DNA of 64,000 nt from Leptospira ilyithenensis (GTDB lineage Bacteria; Spirochaetota; Leptospiria; Leptospirales; Leptospiraceae), in NCBI RefSeq assembly GCF_004771005.1, contig NZ_RQHV01000043.1, forward strand, positions 186,001 through 250,000, given 5' to 3'. Numbering within the stretch: position 1 is the first letter of the stretch; each line of letters opens with the position of its first letter. This document shows, in pieces, positions 16,831 through 25,703 of this stretch. Both the position numbers and the translations under genes were made by a program. The notes below the pieces were generated by a model. It saw nothing but the letters and a program-made list of their open reading frames with translations. It searched no databases and was not told the DNA's origin.

Positions 16831-18012
16831 TCAGAATACTCCGGATTGTTTTTCAGCAAGTCGGATCGCATTTAAAATCTCATCCGCAATGCCGGTTTCA
16901 CCGGTATAATAAATCCGCAAGAGTCTACCATGTTCCACAAGTTTATCTCTATACTCTTTTTCTTTCGGAGTGTTTCTTGTTTCCTTCCATTTTAAATTAT
17001 AGAATTCACAGGCAAGCTTATGCAGGTAAAAATCCGATTTGCGCAAATTGGCTGCTTTCAATAAGGCTTCTTCCGCTTTTTCAGACCACTCCTCTTTGTT
17101 CTTTCTGGATTCAACTCCGGAAGCCAGAACGTTCGCGCGTACAAATTGCAAATAAGCGGACTCGAAACTATACAACCATGCTTCGTAATTTTTAGGATTG
17201 AGACTACGGGCTTCCTTGGCAATCTGAGGAAGCAACTCCAAATTTTTTGTGTTTTCTTTTCCTTCCGTTTTAAATTGGTAAATCAGAAAACGCATATATT
17301 CAAGATAAAATAATAGTTGTTCCTGGCCGTTTGAAAATCTTTCCTTATTCTTCCAGGCTTGCGAAAACTCGTATGCCGCAGAAACATAACCTTCCCCGTC
17401 ATTCCAGTGTACTTTCCCCAAGGCAAAATGAGTGTCAGGATAATTAGGATCTAAAGAAATAGCACGTTTGTAAAGACGGATGGCCTCGTCCCATTTTCCC
17501 TTCGCAACAAAATGATCCCCTTGTTTTTTTGCCATAACAGCTTCTTCGTATTTGGTGGCGTCAAGTAACCTAGCAGCCGTTACGGGCCTATCTTCAATCA
17601 AACGAAGATAGCCGTCTCCCCTTACTTGCCAGCCGAAAAAAGTCGTCTGAAAAACAGATCGAACCGTCACCATACCGACAATGTTTGCGTCCCGATAAGT
17701 TTTATGATCCTGGTTTTTTTCAAGCAGGTATAAGGTTTGACCCACTCGCAAGCCCTTCGGACTTGCCACCTTTAAGGTGACAGTATCGGGCCTCGTATCC
17801 ACATCCAATTCCGCGGATAATTTATCCGCTTCAAAGTAACTTGCTTTTTCAATTCCTACCACTTCTCCAACTACGATCATACGAAGCGGATCTAGTGAAT
17901 TTTGGCTTTTGAATGCGAATGCCAATCTCTCTTCCGAAGTTTGAGACCAAAGGAACACAGGTTTCAGGAAGAGAGAAAATACGAAAAAAAAGATTCGGAT
18001 ACGGGAACACAT
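16831..18012 (-). CDS. Secreted TPR-repeat protein
   Basis: About 393 residues from ATG 18012, which begins with a signal peptide (CSRIRIFFFVFSLFLKPVFLWSQ). The longer frame to 18078 adds a charged segment before it and is unlikely. Residues about 25-150 look like a beta-rich domain that may bind RNA/protein (VGEVVGIEKASYFEADKLSA, DTVTLKVASPKGLRVGQTLY). From about 165 there are TPR motifs, such as GKWDEAIRLYKRAISLDPNYPDTHFALGKVHW (residues given as segment) and LLKAANLRKSDFYLHKLAC. Probable periplasmic scaffold; no enzyme motif is seen. It meets the PilZ-like gene tail to tail with a 4-bp gap. Confidence 0.68.
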   Translation of the reverse strand: MCSRIRIFFFVFSLFLKPVFLWSQTSEERLAFAFKSQNSLDPLRMIVVGEVVGIEKASYFEADKLSAELDVDTRPDTVTLKVASPKGLRVGQTLYLLEKNQDHKTYRDANIVGMVTVRSVFQTTFFGWQVRGDGYLRLIEDRPVTAARLLDATKYEEAVMAKKQGDHFVAKGKWDEAIRLYKRAISLDPNYPDTHFALGKVHWNDGEGYVSAAYEFSQAWKNKERFSNGQEQLLFYLEYMRFLIYQFKTEGKENTKNLELLPQIAKEARSLNPKNYEAWLYSFESAYLQFVRANVLASGVESRKNKEEWSEKAEEALLKAANLRKSDFYLHKLACEFYNLKWKETRNTPKEKEYRDKLVEHGRLLRIYYTGETGIADEILNAIRLAEKQSGVF

Positions 18013-18196
18013 TCTAAGATTTCTATCGGCCAGATTCGACCAATCCCCAGCCCGGAATTTAAGATCAGACAGCGGCAAAAGAGCGGAAAAGCGAACTTTT
18101 CCTAAGAAAATTTTCCATAAAAGGGAAAGCTCTGGAAATTACGGAAAGAATAGGATAAGAGGAACACATTGGGTGGTGAGTTGGTTAACCCCAACC

Positions 18197-18210
18197 AATC
18201 AGGGCGGGGA
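18197..18210. repeat. 14-bp direct repeat, left copy, edge of accessory patch
   Basis: AATCAGGGCGGGGA occurs here and again at 20189-20202 in the same orientation. The two copies bracket the transposase remnants, higBA and attC-like site. On the minus strand each copy supplies the end of a reading frame finishing ISPP-stop. Confidence 0.5.
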
Positions 18211-18372
18211 AATCCGTCCTATACCAAGAACCATCTTATTACCATAAGTAAGTAACTTGCACATGATTGCCGCAGATTGTAACTTGTAAAGTCCTCTAGC
18301 CAAAGCAAGAATTCCAGGGTGTCCATCTCCTTTTCTACAGAGATGTCCCCAAAGTTTCCCTATCTGGCGCAT
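18199..18372 (-). pseudogene. IS4-family transposase C-terminal remnant
   Basis: A 57-codon frame whose translation contains IGKLWGHLCRKGDGHPG followed by ILALARGLYKLQ. This matches the recalled C-terminal signature of IS4-family transposases (GGFLGRKGDGEPG...LWRG...L). In-frame stops occur shortly upstream (a TAG in the sequence near 18385), and there is no DDE core, so it is a decayed fragment. It shows that an insertion sequence once occupied this spot. Confidence 0.6.
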
Positions 18373-18760
18373 AACTAAAGATAGTTTCTAAATAATTGTG
18401 TAAGGAAACATCTCTCTTGCTTTTAAGAGAAGAGGGACTTTATCTATGTTTTGCTTTAGCGCCTCGCATTGTTTCCTTTACTATTCCTCTTTTTGTTAAA
18501 CGACCCGGCGTCTCCCTAAGGCGGCAACGCTCGCTTCGCTGGTCGATCCGGTGGCGCGGGAGTTGATTTTTATAAGGCAAGATTCCTTTTTATTCACTTT
18601 GTTCGATGTAATTTACTTTTTATCCAATAACATAGTTTCTGCGGGGTTTAGGCTATTACTATTCAAAAACTTTTATACTTCCCTGCTTTTTTAAAATAAT
18701 CCTTATTTATAAAATTCCGATTCATCACCAGAAAGTGGCCACAAAACGACATAAATACGG
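18373..18760. other. Gene-free accessory spacer
   Basis: No coding frame is supported in this 388-bp stretch. It contains GTTAAAC (18495-18501), which fits the GTTRRRY core of integron recombination sites, followed by a GC-richer patch (about 18502-18560, with CGCTCGCTTCGCTGG) that can fold on itself. The composition contrast with the flanking AT-rich DNA suggests a mosaic of foreign pieces. Confidence 0.4.
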
Positions 18761-19222
18761 ATGGACATAATTGATTTCCTGATTTGCTTTTCTTTGCTTC
18801 TTTTTCATCTCATTTTGTGTTTACGATATAAAGAACTCCTCCTGGAAAATATCTTCCTTCGAACCCAGCTTGCTGCTTACAAAAGAAAACACAAAGTCTT
18901 TCATACAACTCCCTGGGAACGATCGAAGTTGGTCATGCTTTCTTATTTGCATTCCAATTCCATGATCGTCTCCGATCTATTCACAGTTTTCTCGTATAAC
19001 TTTCGGGAAATGTACAAAGTCATATTTTTTATGGATTTGGAAACAAGGCAAATCCTTCCTTTTGATATAACAGCCAAAACATCCACCACCGGTTCTTGGC
19101 GGACTCTATCATACCTATTCCTGGGAAAAAGCAGCTTAAAAAAACCAGCCTTACCGTTATTTGGTTCTATAAAATTAAGGCCCTTTGGGGGAAGGACGAG
19201 CTATGCTTATTTGATTTTTTAA
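18761..19222 (+). pseudogene. Remnant of an rve-type (integrase-core) transposase
   Basis: A 153-codon frame. The beginning (ELLLENIFLRTQLAAYKRK, TPWERSKLVMLSYL) resembles the N-terminus of transposases that start with LRHQLAVLRR-like sequence. Further on, VIFFMDLETRQILPFDITAK with a following TGSW matches the integrase catalytic strand (FxxDLxTRRVxxxxxTxxPTxxW). The helix-turn-helix and part of the catalytic core between them are missing, and the end is unlike the family. Most likely a deleted, decayed transposase. Confidence 0.6.
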
Positions 19223-19294
19223 AAACCGATTTGCGCTAAGATTTTTGGAAATAATACGAGCTAAATAGTTTTTACGAGGCACAGGAAATTAAAG

Positions 19295-19322
19295 TTGACA
19301 ATACTTACCGTCTTGGTATGTA
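19295..19322 (+). promoter_or_regulatory. Promoter of higBA
   Basis: A perfect TTGACA (19295-19300), 16-bp spacer and TATGTA (19317-19322) precede the toxin gene. If this is the promoter, the transcript begins near 19330, at or close to the GTG start, giving a very short or absent leader. Confidence 0.45.
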
Positions 19323-19329
19323 TTTATTG

Positions 19330-19611
19330 GTGATCAAATCCTTTGCTGATAAAGAAACTGAAGGGATTTGGAAGGGGAAGTTCTCAAAGAAATTACCTCC
19401 GGAGATCCAGAGAAAAGCACAGATGAAGCTTGGAATGATTAATAATATTCTAGACATTAAGGAATTAAAAGTTCCTCCATCTAATAGACTTCATTTACTG
19501 GAGGGTGATAGAAAAGGGCAATATTCAATTTCGATTAATGATCAATGGAGAATCTGTTTTTCATTTCATCAAGGAAATGCTTTCGATGTCGAAATTGTCG
19601 ATTACCATTAA
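19330..19611 (+). CDS. higB: HigB-type toxin (RelE/ParE superfamily)
   Basis: A toxin of 93 residues if the GTG at 19330 is used, giving the family-typical beginning IKSFADKETEGIWKG; an ATG at 19318 would add four residues. Motifs KLPPEIQRKAQMKL, VPPSNRLHLLEGDRKGQY and INDQWRICFSF ending VEIVDYH match HigB ribosome-dependent mRNA interferases, with catalytic basic and aromatic residues retained. The antitoxin gene follows after 15 bp. In HigBA the toxin gene comes first, as here. It lies in the accessory patch between the transposase remnant and the attC-like site. Confidence 0.9.
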   Translation: MIKSFADKETEGIWKGKFSKKLPPEIQRKAQMKLGMINNILDIKELKVPPSNRLHLLEGDRKGQYSISINDQWRICFSFHQGNAFDVEIVDYH

Positions 19612-19626
19612 ATTCGAGGAGAAGTT

Positions 19627-19968
19627 ATGAAAAAAAATACTTTTATTAATGTTCATCCAGGCGAAATTCTCTCCGAAGAGTTCCTTATCCCTCTTAATAT
19701 TTCCGCTTATAGGCTGGCAAAAGAAACGGGAATTCCTGAATCTAATATTTCGGATATTATTAATGGTAAGAGAAATATTACTGCTGCCATTTCTATTAAA
19801 TTAGGAAAATTCTTTGAACTCAATCCTCACTTTTGGATTGGATTACAAAATGATTTTGATATCAGATTTGAAGAATACAAACTTAAAGAAGTAATTAAAG
19901 ATATTAGAACTTATAAAGAGGTTTCTAAAACCAAAGAAAAGATTAAAAAAACTAAATCTGTCGCTTAA
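19627..19968 (+). CDS. higA: HigA-type antitoxin (XRE family)
   Basis: A 113-residue antitoxin. NVHPGEILSEEFLIPLNISA at the start, then the helix-turn-helix AYRLAKETGIPESNISDIIN and LGKFFELNPHFWIGLQNDFD match HigA/VapI antidotes, which bind HigB and repress their own promoter. The tail is lysine-rich (SKTKEKIKKTKSVA). A GAGGAG ribosome binding site lies 6 bp upstream. Codon use is AT-rich compared with neighbours. Confidence 0.9.
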   Translation: MKKNTFINVHPGEILSEEFLIPLNISAYRLAKETGIPESNISDIINGKRNITAAISIKLGKFFELNPHFWIGLQNDFDIRFEEYKLKEVIKDIRTYKEVSKTKEKIKKTKSVA

Positions 19969-19972
19969 TTTA

Positions 19973-20026
19973 CGTCTAACAATGAATTACTGCGTTTAAC
20001 TACGCCTTGCTGTTATGCCCGAGACG
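19973..20026 (+). repeat. attC-like foldable recombination site after higBA
   Basis: The segment begins GTCTAAC (19974-19980, fits RYYYAAC) and has GTTATGC at 20012-20018 (fits GTTRRRY except one base). Outer bases CGTCT/AGACG pair, TAACA pairs with TGTTA, and an inner GCGT/ACGC hairpin (20 bp in) completes the fold. This is the layout of an integron cassette attC site, and toxin-antitoxin pairs are common cassettes. No integron integrase gene is in the window. Confidence 0.4.
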
Positions 20027-20040
20027 TAATTATAAATAGT

Positions 20041-20190
20041 TTGATCTGCCTCGGCTTCCCACTGGGCGCGGAATCAACCTTTCTGACGCAGCACCTGATC
20101 CATCCAGGCTTGCGTGGAATTCAGAAAGTAGGACTGAGCGTAGACCTGGTTCATCACATTCGAATTGTAAGTGGAGTTACCCCTCCCAAA
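20041..20190. other. GC-rich decayed segment
   Basis: About 150 bp of clearly higher GC than the surroundings. On the minus strand 20074-20154 is an open frame of 26 codons (MNQVYAQSYFLNSTQAWMDQ and on), resembling the end of a protein from a different source, interrupted by TGA. Product not recognised. It looks like another fragment of transferred DNA next to the RND operon. Confidence 0.3.
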
Positions 20191-20202
20191 TCAGGGCGGG
20201 GA
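20189..20202. repeat. 14-bp direct repeat, right copy
   Basis: Second copy of AATCAGGGCGGGGA. It overlaps the last codons and stop of the CzcA-type gene. Next to it GGCGGATAT-type arms (GGCGGGGATAT/ATATCCGCC, 20196-20216) form a dyad. Confidence 0.5.
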
Positions 20203-23200
20203 TATAATATCCGCCGTTCTCCCCTCAGGCTTTTCCGAACAAAGCCAGAGGTAAACACATGGCAACAAAGTGAGAGCAAACAGTAATTCAAAACCAAGCC
20301 CTCCCACGATTACAGTCGCCATATAACGCTGGATATCGGAACCGACCCCATGGCCAAACATCGCGGGGACCAGTCCACATAACGCCAATACTATTGTCAT
20401 GATTCTCGGTTTATACTGCAAAACAGCAGCTTCTTTCACTGCGGATTTTTGTTCTTCCAGACTTCCGGAAATGGGATGCTTTTTCATACGGGAAAGAAAC
20501 AAAACCCCGGTCATCGTACAAATTCCGAATAGGGAAATAAAACCGATGCCAGCTGAGACATTGAAATGGTATCCTCTTAATGCCAAGCTGAGAATTCCTC
20601 CCGTTAAAGAAAAAGGAGTACAAATCATCACTGTAAGCGAATAACGAAAGCCTCCGAAATGAAAATAAAGAAGCAAAAATACCAATACAAAAGTCAAGGG
20701 GATAATGATCATCAACCGATCACCTGCTCTAGTCAGGTTTTCATATTCTCCACCCCACGTTAAATTATACCGCTTGTCCAGTTTGACTTTTTTGTTCACC
20801 AACTCTTGCGCTTCTTTTACAAATCCCGCTTGGTCTCTATCTCGAATATTTGTCCTAACTGAAATAACTCTTCTTCCGTCGTTTCTTTGAATGATGGTCG
20901 GCCCGTCTTTCTCCTCTATGGAAGCAAGGTCTTTTAATGGAATGAAAGCTCCGCTTTCGGATTTCACCAACAATCCTTCCAAAGCTTTCACAGAATTCTT
21001 ATAAGAAGAAGGATATCGAACAACGATCCCAAATCGCCAAACATCTTCATAAAGAATAGAAACTTCCTTTCCTCCTATTGAAGCTTCAACCATATCCTGA
21101 ATCTCGCTTATATTGATTCCGTAACGGGCAGCATTCCTTCTATTAATTTCGATTACTACTTGAGCTTGATTACCCTCCTGCTCAATTGCTGCATCGACTG
21201 ATCCCGGAATGGCAGAAATTACCGATAAAATCTCATTTCCTAATTCTCTTAATCTGATAAGATCCGTTCCCCCGATATGAATCGCCAAATCGGCAACACT
21301 TCCCGTAGCGGATTCGGAAACATTATCCATAATAGGCTGGGAAAGAAGAAACTTTGCTCCAGGAAAGGAGCGAACCAGTTCGGATTTAATTTCGTCAGCT
21401 AGCTCCAGTTTACTTTTTCCGGATTTCCATTCGGCGTAAGGTTTCAAGCCTACCAAAATTTCAATTCTATTCGAACCATACGGATCGGTCCCATCATCAT
21501 TTCGACCTAACTGTGTAAGTACCAAATCCACTTCTTCTTTTCCCTTGATTATAGATCTGGACTCATCGGACATAACTTTTGCCGTTTGCAGTGAAATCCC
21601 CGGGGGCAAAAAGGCCCTAATGTTTAAGGAACCTTCGTCTAACTCAGGTAAATATTCAACTCCAATATTATAAAACAAAACAGTGAATGATAGAAAAGCA
21701 GTAATAATTCCACCAATAGCATATCTTCGATATTTAAGAAAGAGTCGATCCAAAATCATGGAATAATATTTTTCCATCTTTAGATAAATCGGATTTTCCC
21801 ATTGTACCATCCTGTTCGACTTCGATTTTTTAGTAATATAGTATAACAAAATCGGTACAATGGATAATGTTAGGAGAAGGGATCCTCCTATTGCAAAAGA
21901 AAGAGTATATGCCATAGGTGAAAACAATCTTCCTTCCACCCTTTGCAGTGAAAAAATCGGAAAGTAAGATAATATAATGATCGAGATGGAAAAAAAGACT
22001 TCTGTACCGGTATCCTTCGAAACTTCCATAAAACGTTCAGGAGTTCTATCTTCCGGCTTTCGGAGTGAACGCAGCAAAGCTTCCACCATAACAACTGCTC
22101 CATCCACAATGATACCAAAATCAATTGCACCTAACGAAAGCAAGTTTACAGGGATCCCCGTGATGTGCATCATTCCGAAAGCAAACAAAAGAGATACCGG
22201 AATTGTAATAGCAACGATCAAAGCCGTTGACCAACTTCCCAGAAAAAAAATAAGTATGATCAATACGAATAAAATCCCCTCCAAAACCGTCTTTGTCACG
22301 GTGTGAACAGTATGATCAACTAATTCTGAACGATCATAAATCAAAGTAAGTTTGGCCCCTTTTGGAAGTAGATTTTCATTTATATCATCTATCTTACTTT
22401 TAAGACCAATAATTACTTCCGAAGGATTTAGTCCTCTCCGCATAACGACCATTCCTTGAACTCCGGTTGGGTTTTCCGCTTTTATGCCGTCCTTAAAATA
22501 ATAATAACCCAAAACTCCTGTCGGAGGCATGTAACCCTCTTCTACTCTTCCTAATTGAGATAGAAACACGGGAGTCCCTCCGGAATTTTTAACAACGATC
22601 GACTCCAGATCTTTTTGTGATCGGATGGCCCCCATACTTCGGATTGCCAAACTCTGTTCGCCCGAATGAATATAATTTCCTCCTGTGTTGTAATTATTTT
22701 TCTGAATCGATTGAACCACATCCTCCAAGCTCAAATTCAAACCATAGAGCCTTTCCGGAAATATAACTGCGTGGTATTGTTTAGACAAACCTCCGAAATT
22801 GATGACATCAGCAACTCCGTTTACCTGTAGCAAACGAGGGATAATGATCCATTCTTGAAAAGTCCTTAAGTCCGTTTGGCTGTGGTATTCGTCAGACTCA
22901 ATCACATAACGTAAAATTTCGCCCACAGGACTCGTAAGAGGGGCCAAATCAAAATCAGCCCCTTCGGGAAGGTCTAGTAAGCTCATCTTTTCTAAAACTC
23001 TTTGTCTGGCAAAGTAGTCGTCAGCACCGTCTTCAAAAACAAGTTGATAAACACAAAGACCGAATATTGTTTTAGAACGCCGGCTGATTACACTTGGAAC
23101 AGAGCTCAGCGCCCTCTCCAAAGGAAGAGTGACCAATTGCTCCACTTCCAAAGCAGCACGACCGGGATACCTTACAATAACCGATACTTGCGTATCTCCG

Positions 23201-23325
23201 ATGTCCGGATAAGCCTCTTTTTTCAAAGCATTCCAGGAATAAATCCCCCACAGAATGATCAATAAAACGACGCAGACTGTCAGTATTTTTTGTTTTTGGC
23301 TAATCTCTATAAATTTCTCAATCAT
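20191..23325 (-). CDS. CzcA/CusA-type heavy-metal RND efflux pump
   Basis: A 1044-residue inner-membrane RND protein of the heavy-metal-efflux group, exporting metal ions with proton antiport. The group signature is in GAIDFGIIVDGAVVMVEALL near residue 405, with the proton-relay Asp and Glu. Porter and docking domains (residues 35-330 and 560-850), then transmembrane blocks. Cus-type methionines cannot be assigned to a specific ion, so copper/silver versus zinc/cobalt is open. The last codons (ISPP) lie in a 14-bp repeat at the edge of the accessory patch, so the C-terminus may have been altered by an insertion. Third gene of a C-B-A operon, 5 bp after the adaptor. Confidence 0.92.
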   Translation of the reverse strand: MIEKFIEISQKQKILTVCVVLLIILWGIYSWNALKKEAYPDIGDTQVSVIVRYPGRAALEVEQLVTLPLERALSSVPSVISRRSKTIFGLCVYQLVFEDGADDYFARQRVLEKMSLLDLPEGADFDLAPLTSPVGEILRYVIESDEYHSQTDLRTFQEWIIIPRLLQVNGVADVINFGGLSKQYHAVIFPERLYGLNLSLEDVVQSIQKNNYNTGGNYIHSGEQSLAIRSMGAIRSQKDLESIVVKNSGGTPVFLSQLGRVEEGYMPPTGVLGYYYFKDGIKAENPTGVQGMVVMRRGLNPSEVIIGLKSKIDDINENLLPKGAKLTLIYDRSELVDHTVHTVTKTVLEGILFVLIILIFFLGSWSTALIVAITIPVSLLFAFGMMHITGIPVNLLSLGAIDFGIIVDGAVVMVEALLRSLRKPEDRTPERFMEVSKDTGTEVFFSISIIILSYFPIFSLQRVEGRLFSPMAYTLSFAIGGSLLLTLSIVPILLYYITKKSKSNRMVQWENPIYLKMEKYYSMILDRLFLKYRRYAIGGIITAFLSFTVLFYNIGVEYLPELDEGSLNIRAFLPPGISLQTAKVMSDESRSIIKGKEEVDLVLTQLGRNDDGTDPYGSNRIEILVGLKPYAEWKSGKSKLELADEIKSELVRSFPGAKFLLSQPIMDNVSESATGSVADLAIHIGGTDLIRLRELGNEILSVISAIPGSVDAAIEQEGNQAQVVIEINRRNAARYGINISEIQDMVEASIGGKEVSILYEDVWRFGIVVRYPSSYKNSVKALEGLLVKSESGAFIPLKDLASIEEKDGPTIIQRNDGRRVISVRTNIRDRDQAGFVKEAQELVNKKVKLDKRYNLTWGGEYENLTRAGDRLMIIIPLTFVLVFLLLYFHFGGFRYSLTVMICTPFSLTGGILSLALRGYHFNVSAGIGFISLFGICTMTGVLFLSRMKKHPISGSLEEQKSAVKEAAVLQYKPRIMTIVLALCGLVPAMFGHGVGSDIQRYMATVIVGGLGFELLFALTLLPCVYLWLCSEKPEGRTADIISPP

Positions 23326-23330
23326 TCGTA

Positions 23331-24284
23331 TTACAGTCCAAAACTGATTCCCTTAAGCAAGACAACTCCTTCTGTAATTACAACCTCTCCTGCTTCCAAA
23401 CCGGAAAGAACCGAAATATCATTCCCGGCTCCTGATAAATATTTAATTTCCCTCCTAACGATCGTATTTATATCCGTTTTTACAAAAACATAATCCTTAC
23501 CCTCTACACTCACTACGGAAGTTTTTGGTAGAATAAGAAGATCGTCCGTACTGTCACCAAACTCGACATTTGCAAACATCCCTGGTAAAATCTTCTGTGA
23601 TTTAACTTTCAAAGAAACTCTGATTTTTGCAGTTCTCGTCGTGCTGTCCAGGCTGTCTCCGATAGACTCCGCTTTACCCAAAAATACCTTATCCGGATAA
23701 GCTGAAAAAACAATCTCAACCGTCTCCCCAAGCTCCACTTGAGAAAGTTGGGATTCAGGTAACTCGGAAACAATAAGTATAGTGCCGGGAGAATATGATT
23801 CCAATTGATTCGGATTGAATCCAAAACTTCTTAATCTCGATTCATTCTCTTCTATCACTGCCAAAGAATCCGTTAACTCAGCTTCCGCTTCAAACATATC
23901 CTTTCTAGTGGCAACTCGATTCTCAAACATATCTTTCGTCCTTGCTATATTCTTTCTTGCCTTGATCAAATCCGTTTGAGATTTTTTATAGCCGGAATAC
24001 AAAGATGCAATTTCAGGATTTTCAAACAGTATTACTTTTTCTTTATTCCGAACAGAATTGGATATACTCGCAATCACATGAGCCGTTGCAAGCACAGATA
24101 AGAATCCTGTTCTTTTCTCAATACTAACGGACGTGAATCTTGACATAGATTCCTGATTGGGAAACTTGATTGTCATGCCGTTATCAGATAACACGGGATA
24201 GTCATGATCTATAACAGGCTTATCTTTTTCTTTAGAACAAAAAAGTAACAACAATGAAAACAGGCAAATGAATGTTTTATTCAT
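23331..24284 (-). CDS. RND membrane fusion protein, lipoprotein
   Basis: A 317-residue periplasmic adaptor that links the RND pump to its outer-membrane channel. A lipoprotein signal (ICLFSLLLLFCSKE) gives the lipid anchor at Cys 16. The coiled hairpin is YKKSQTDLIKARKNIARTK to NESRLRSFGF near 95-160, followed by barrel strands VSELPESQLSQVELGETVEI and VSLKVKSQKILPGMFANVEF. It lacks a long extra N-terminal metal-binding domain. It lies 7 bp after the TolC-type gene and 5 bp before the pump gene. Confidence 0.88.
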   Translation of the reverse strand: MNKTFICLFSLLLLFCSKEKDKPVIDHDYPVLSDNGMTIKFPNQESMSRFTSVSIEKRTGFLSVLATAHVIASISNSVRNKEKVILFENPEIASLYSGYKKSQTDLIKARKNIARTKDMFENRVATRKDMFEAEAELTDSLAVIEENESRLRSFGFNPNQLESYSPGTILIVSELPESQLSQVELGETVEIVFSAYPDKVFLGKAESIGDSLDSTTRTAKIRVSLKVKSQKILPGMFANVEFGDSTDDLLILPKTSVVSVEGKDYVFVKTDINTIVRREIKYLSGAGNDISVLSGLEAGEVVITEGVVLLKGISFGL

Positions 24285-24291
24285 GTATCAA

Positions 24292-25557
24292 CTATTTCTC
24301 CAATTCCAAAAGGTTAGAGCCGACGACAAAATTCAAATTTTCAAAGGATTGAAGTCTTTCTATTTGTAAATCCAAAAACTGATCCATACTTTGCCTGTAA
24401 GCATCGAAGAAATCGGCAAATTCAATAATAGTTATATACCTTTTATTATAATTTTTAAGCATAATCACCGCAAGAGAATGATAATCTACAACGAAATTTT
24501 TCGCATAGGATTTATATATCTTATCCTTTTCGTTCGCTTTTTTCCATGCTGTATATATTTCCTTTTTCAATTTATTCCGAATCATTTGTTTCTGCAACTC
24601 GGAAGATTTAACCGTCTGTTCGGCGGACTTGATGTTTCCTTGATTTCTATCGTTGATCGGCAAAGGCATACTTGCGGTCATTCCGAAATAATTAAAACCG
24701 AAAGCGCCATTCTTATCCCAGAGAACTCCCAAGCTGACGTCAGGAATTACTTCCGCTCTTGCCAAAGATAAATTTGTTTTTTCATATTTAACCATAAGCT
24801 CTGCAATTAAAACATCCGGACGGTTTTTTTCCCCGGAATCCTGCAACTCCTTAACTTTCAAAGCGGCAATATCAAAACGATCCAATCTGTTTTCATTCAA
24901 TTTCAAAGAAGGAAAACGATCGGAAGACGTTTGGTTGAGAAGCAGCTTTAAATTATCTTCCTGTTCCTGGATGTGTACGGAAAGGTTGGCACTTTCATTA
25001 TCCAACTGAAATAAAATTGCTTTTAACCTCATGATTTCACTCAAAGTAATATCCTGATCCAAGTAGGATTTTTCCATACGGCTGATCGTGTCAGAAATGG
25101 ATTTGCTGCTTGTTTGATAAAAGTCCATCTTTGCACGAGAATAATAAAGACTGAAAAAAGCGGATCTCAATTCATATTTTAGTGCGCGAGTCAAGTCATA
25201 TAACTCATATTCAGTGATGCCCTTCAAAAGCGATTTGGCCTGAATTCTTTTTTCTCTTTTTCCACCCAGCTCAATCAATTGCTGAAATGATACGGTAGAC
25301 TGACTTCTACTTGTCAAAGACTCTGTAAGAACGTTAAAATGCCTTTCATTATTATAAGTACCTTGCTCAAAGGATATACTGGGATTTTCCCAAAGTCTCG
25401 CTTGTAAAATTTGAGCCCTCGAAGACTCGATCTCATATTGTTTAATTAATAACTGCAGATTTTGTTCCTGAAACTCTTTCTCTATATCAGAGAGAGAAAC
25501 CGGAAAAAGGGCGGGGGCCAATGCCAGGAAAATGATGAATAGACTTATATTTTTCAT
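24292..25557 (-). CDS. TolC/CzcC-family outer-membrane efflux protein
   Basis: A 421-residue outer-membrane channel. ATG 25557 opens with a signal peptide (KNISLFIIFLALAPALFPVS); the longer frame to 25587 would overlap the palindromic operator. Two long repeated helical regions typical of outer membrane efflux proteins are seen (EFQEQNLQLLIKQYEIESSR, then SARQ-like and LQIERLQSFENLNFVVGSN at the end). First gene of the CzcCBA-order operon, directly downstream of the palindrome-rich control region. Confidence 0.87.
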   Translation of the reverse strand: MKNISLFIIFLALAPALFPVSLSDIEKEFQEQNLQLLIKQYEIESSRAQILQARLWENPSISFEQGTYNNERHFNVLTESLTSRSQSTVSFQQLIELGGKREKRIQAKSLLKGITEYELYDLTRALKYELRSAFFSLYYSRAKMDFYQTSSKSISDTISRMEKSYLDQDITLSEIMRLKAILFQLDNESANLSVHIQEQEDNLKLLLNQTSSDRFPSLKLNENRLDRFDIAALKVKELQDSGEKNRPDVLIAELMVKYEKTNLSLARAEVIPDVSLGVLWDKNGAFGFNYFGMTASMPLPINDRNQGNIKSAEQTVKSSELQKQMIRNKLKKEIYTAWKKANEKDKIYKSYAKNFVVDYHSLAVIMLKNYNKRYITIIEFADFFDAYRQSMDQFLDLQIERLQSFENLNFVVGSNLLELEK

Positions 25558-25564
25558 ACAATAG

Positions 25565-25585
25565 GTGTGCAATGATATTGCACAC
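25565..25585. promoter_or_regulatory. Perfect palindrome, probable operator of the metal-efflux operon
   Basis: GTGTGCAAT and ATTGCACAC (9-bp perfect arms) flank GAT, 7 bp before the ATG of the TolC-type gene. Its position over the leader fits a repressor or activator site. No metal-responsive regulator gene lies next to the operon, so the binding protein is unknown. Confidence 0.6.
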
Positions 25586-25631
25586 AAATGTATTTTCGTA
25601 AATTAAGTATTCAATGAATAAAATACATTTG
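25585..25631. promoter_or_regulatory. 12-bp-arm inverted repeat upstream of the metal-efflux operon
   Basis: CAAATGTATTTT (25585-25596) and AAAATACATTTG (25620-25631) are perfectly complementary across 23 bp, followed by TTGCG-N6-CGCAA (25629-25644). Together with the adjoining 21-bp palindrome this 80-bp block is almost entirely symmetrical, as in a regulated promoter with several sites or an RNA leader structure. Confidence 0.5.
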
Positions 25632-25703
25632 CGTTTATGCGCAATACCGTTATGAATCCCTTGTTTTCCTTAGACTGATCGCGACTCGGAAAAATTCGAA
25701 AAA

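Noticed and set aside
25565..25585. Fur or LexA box at the metal-efflux operon
   Set aside because: The GTGTGCAAT arms do not match the recalled Fur-type GATAAT repeats or LexA half-sites.
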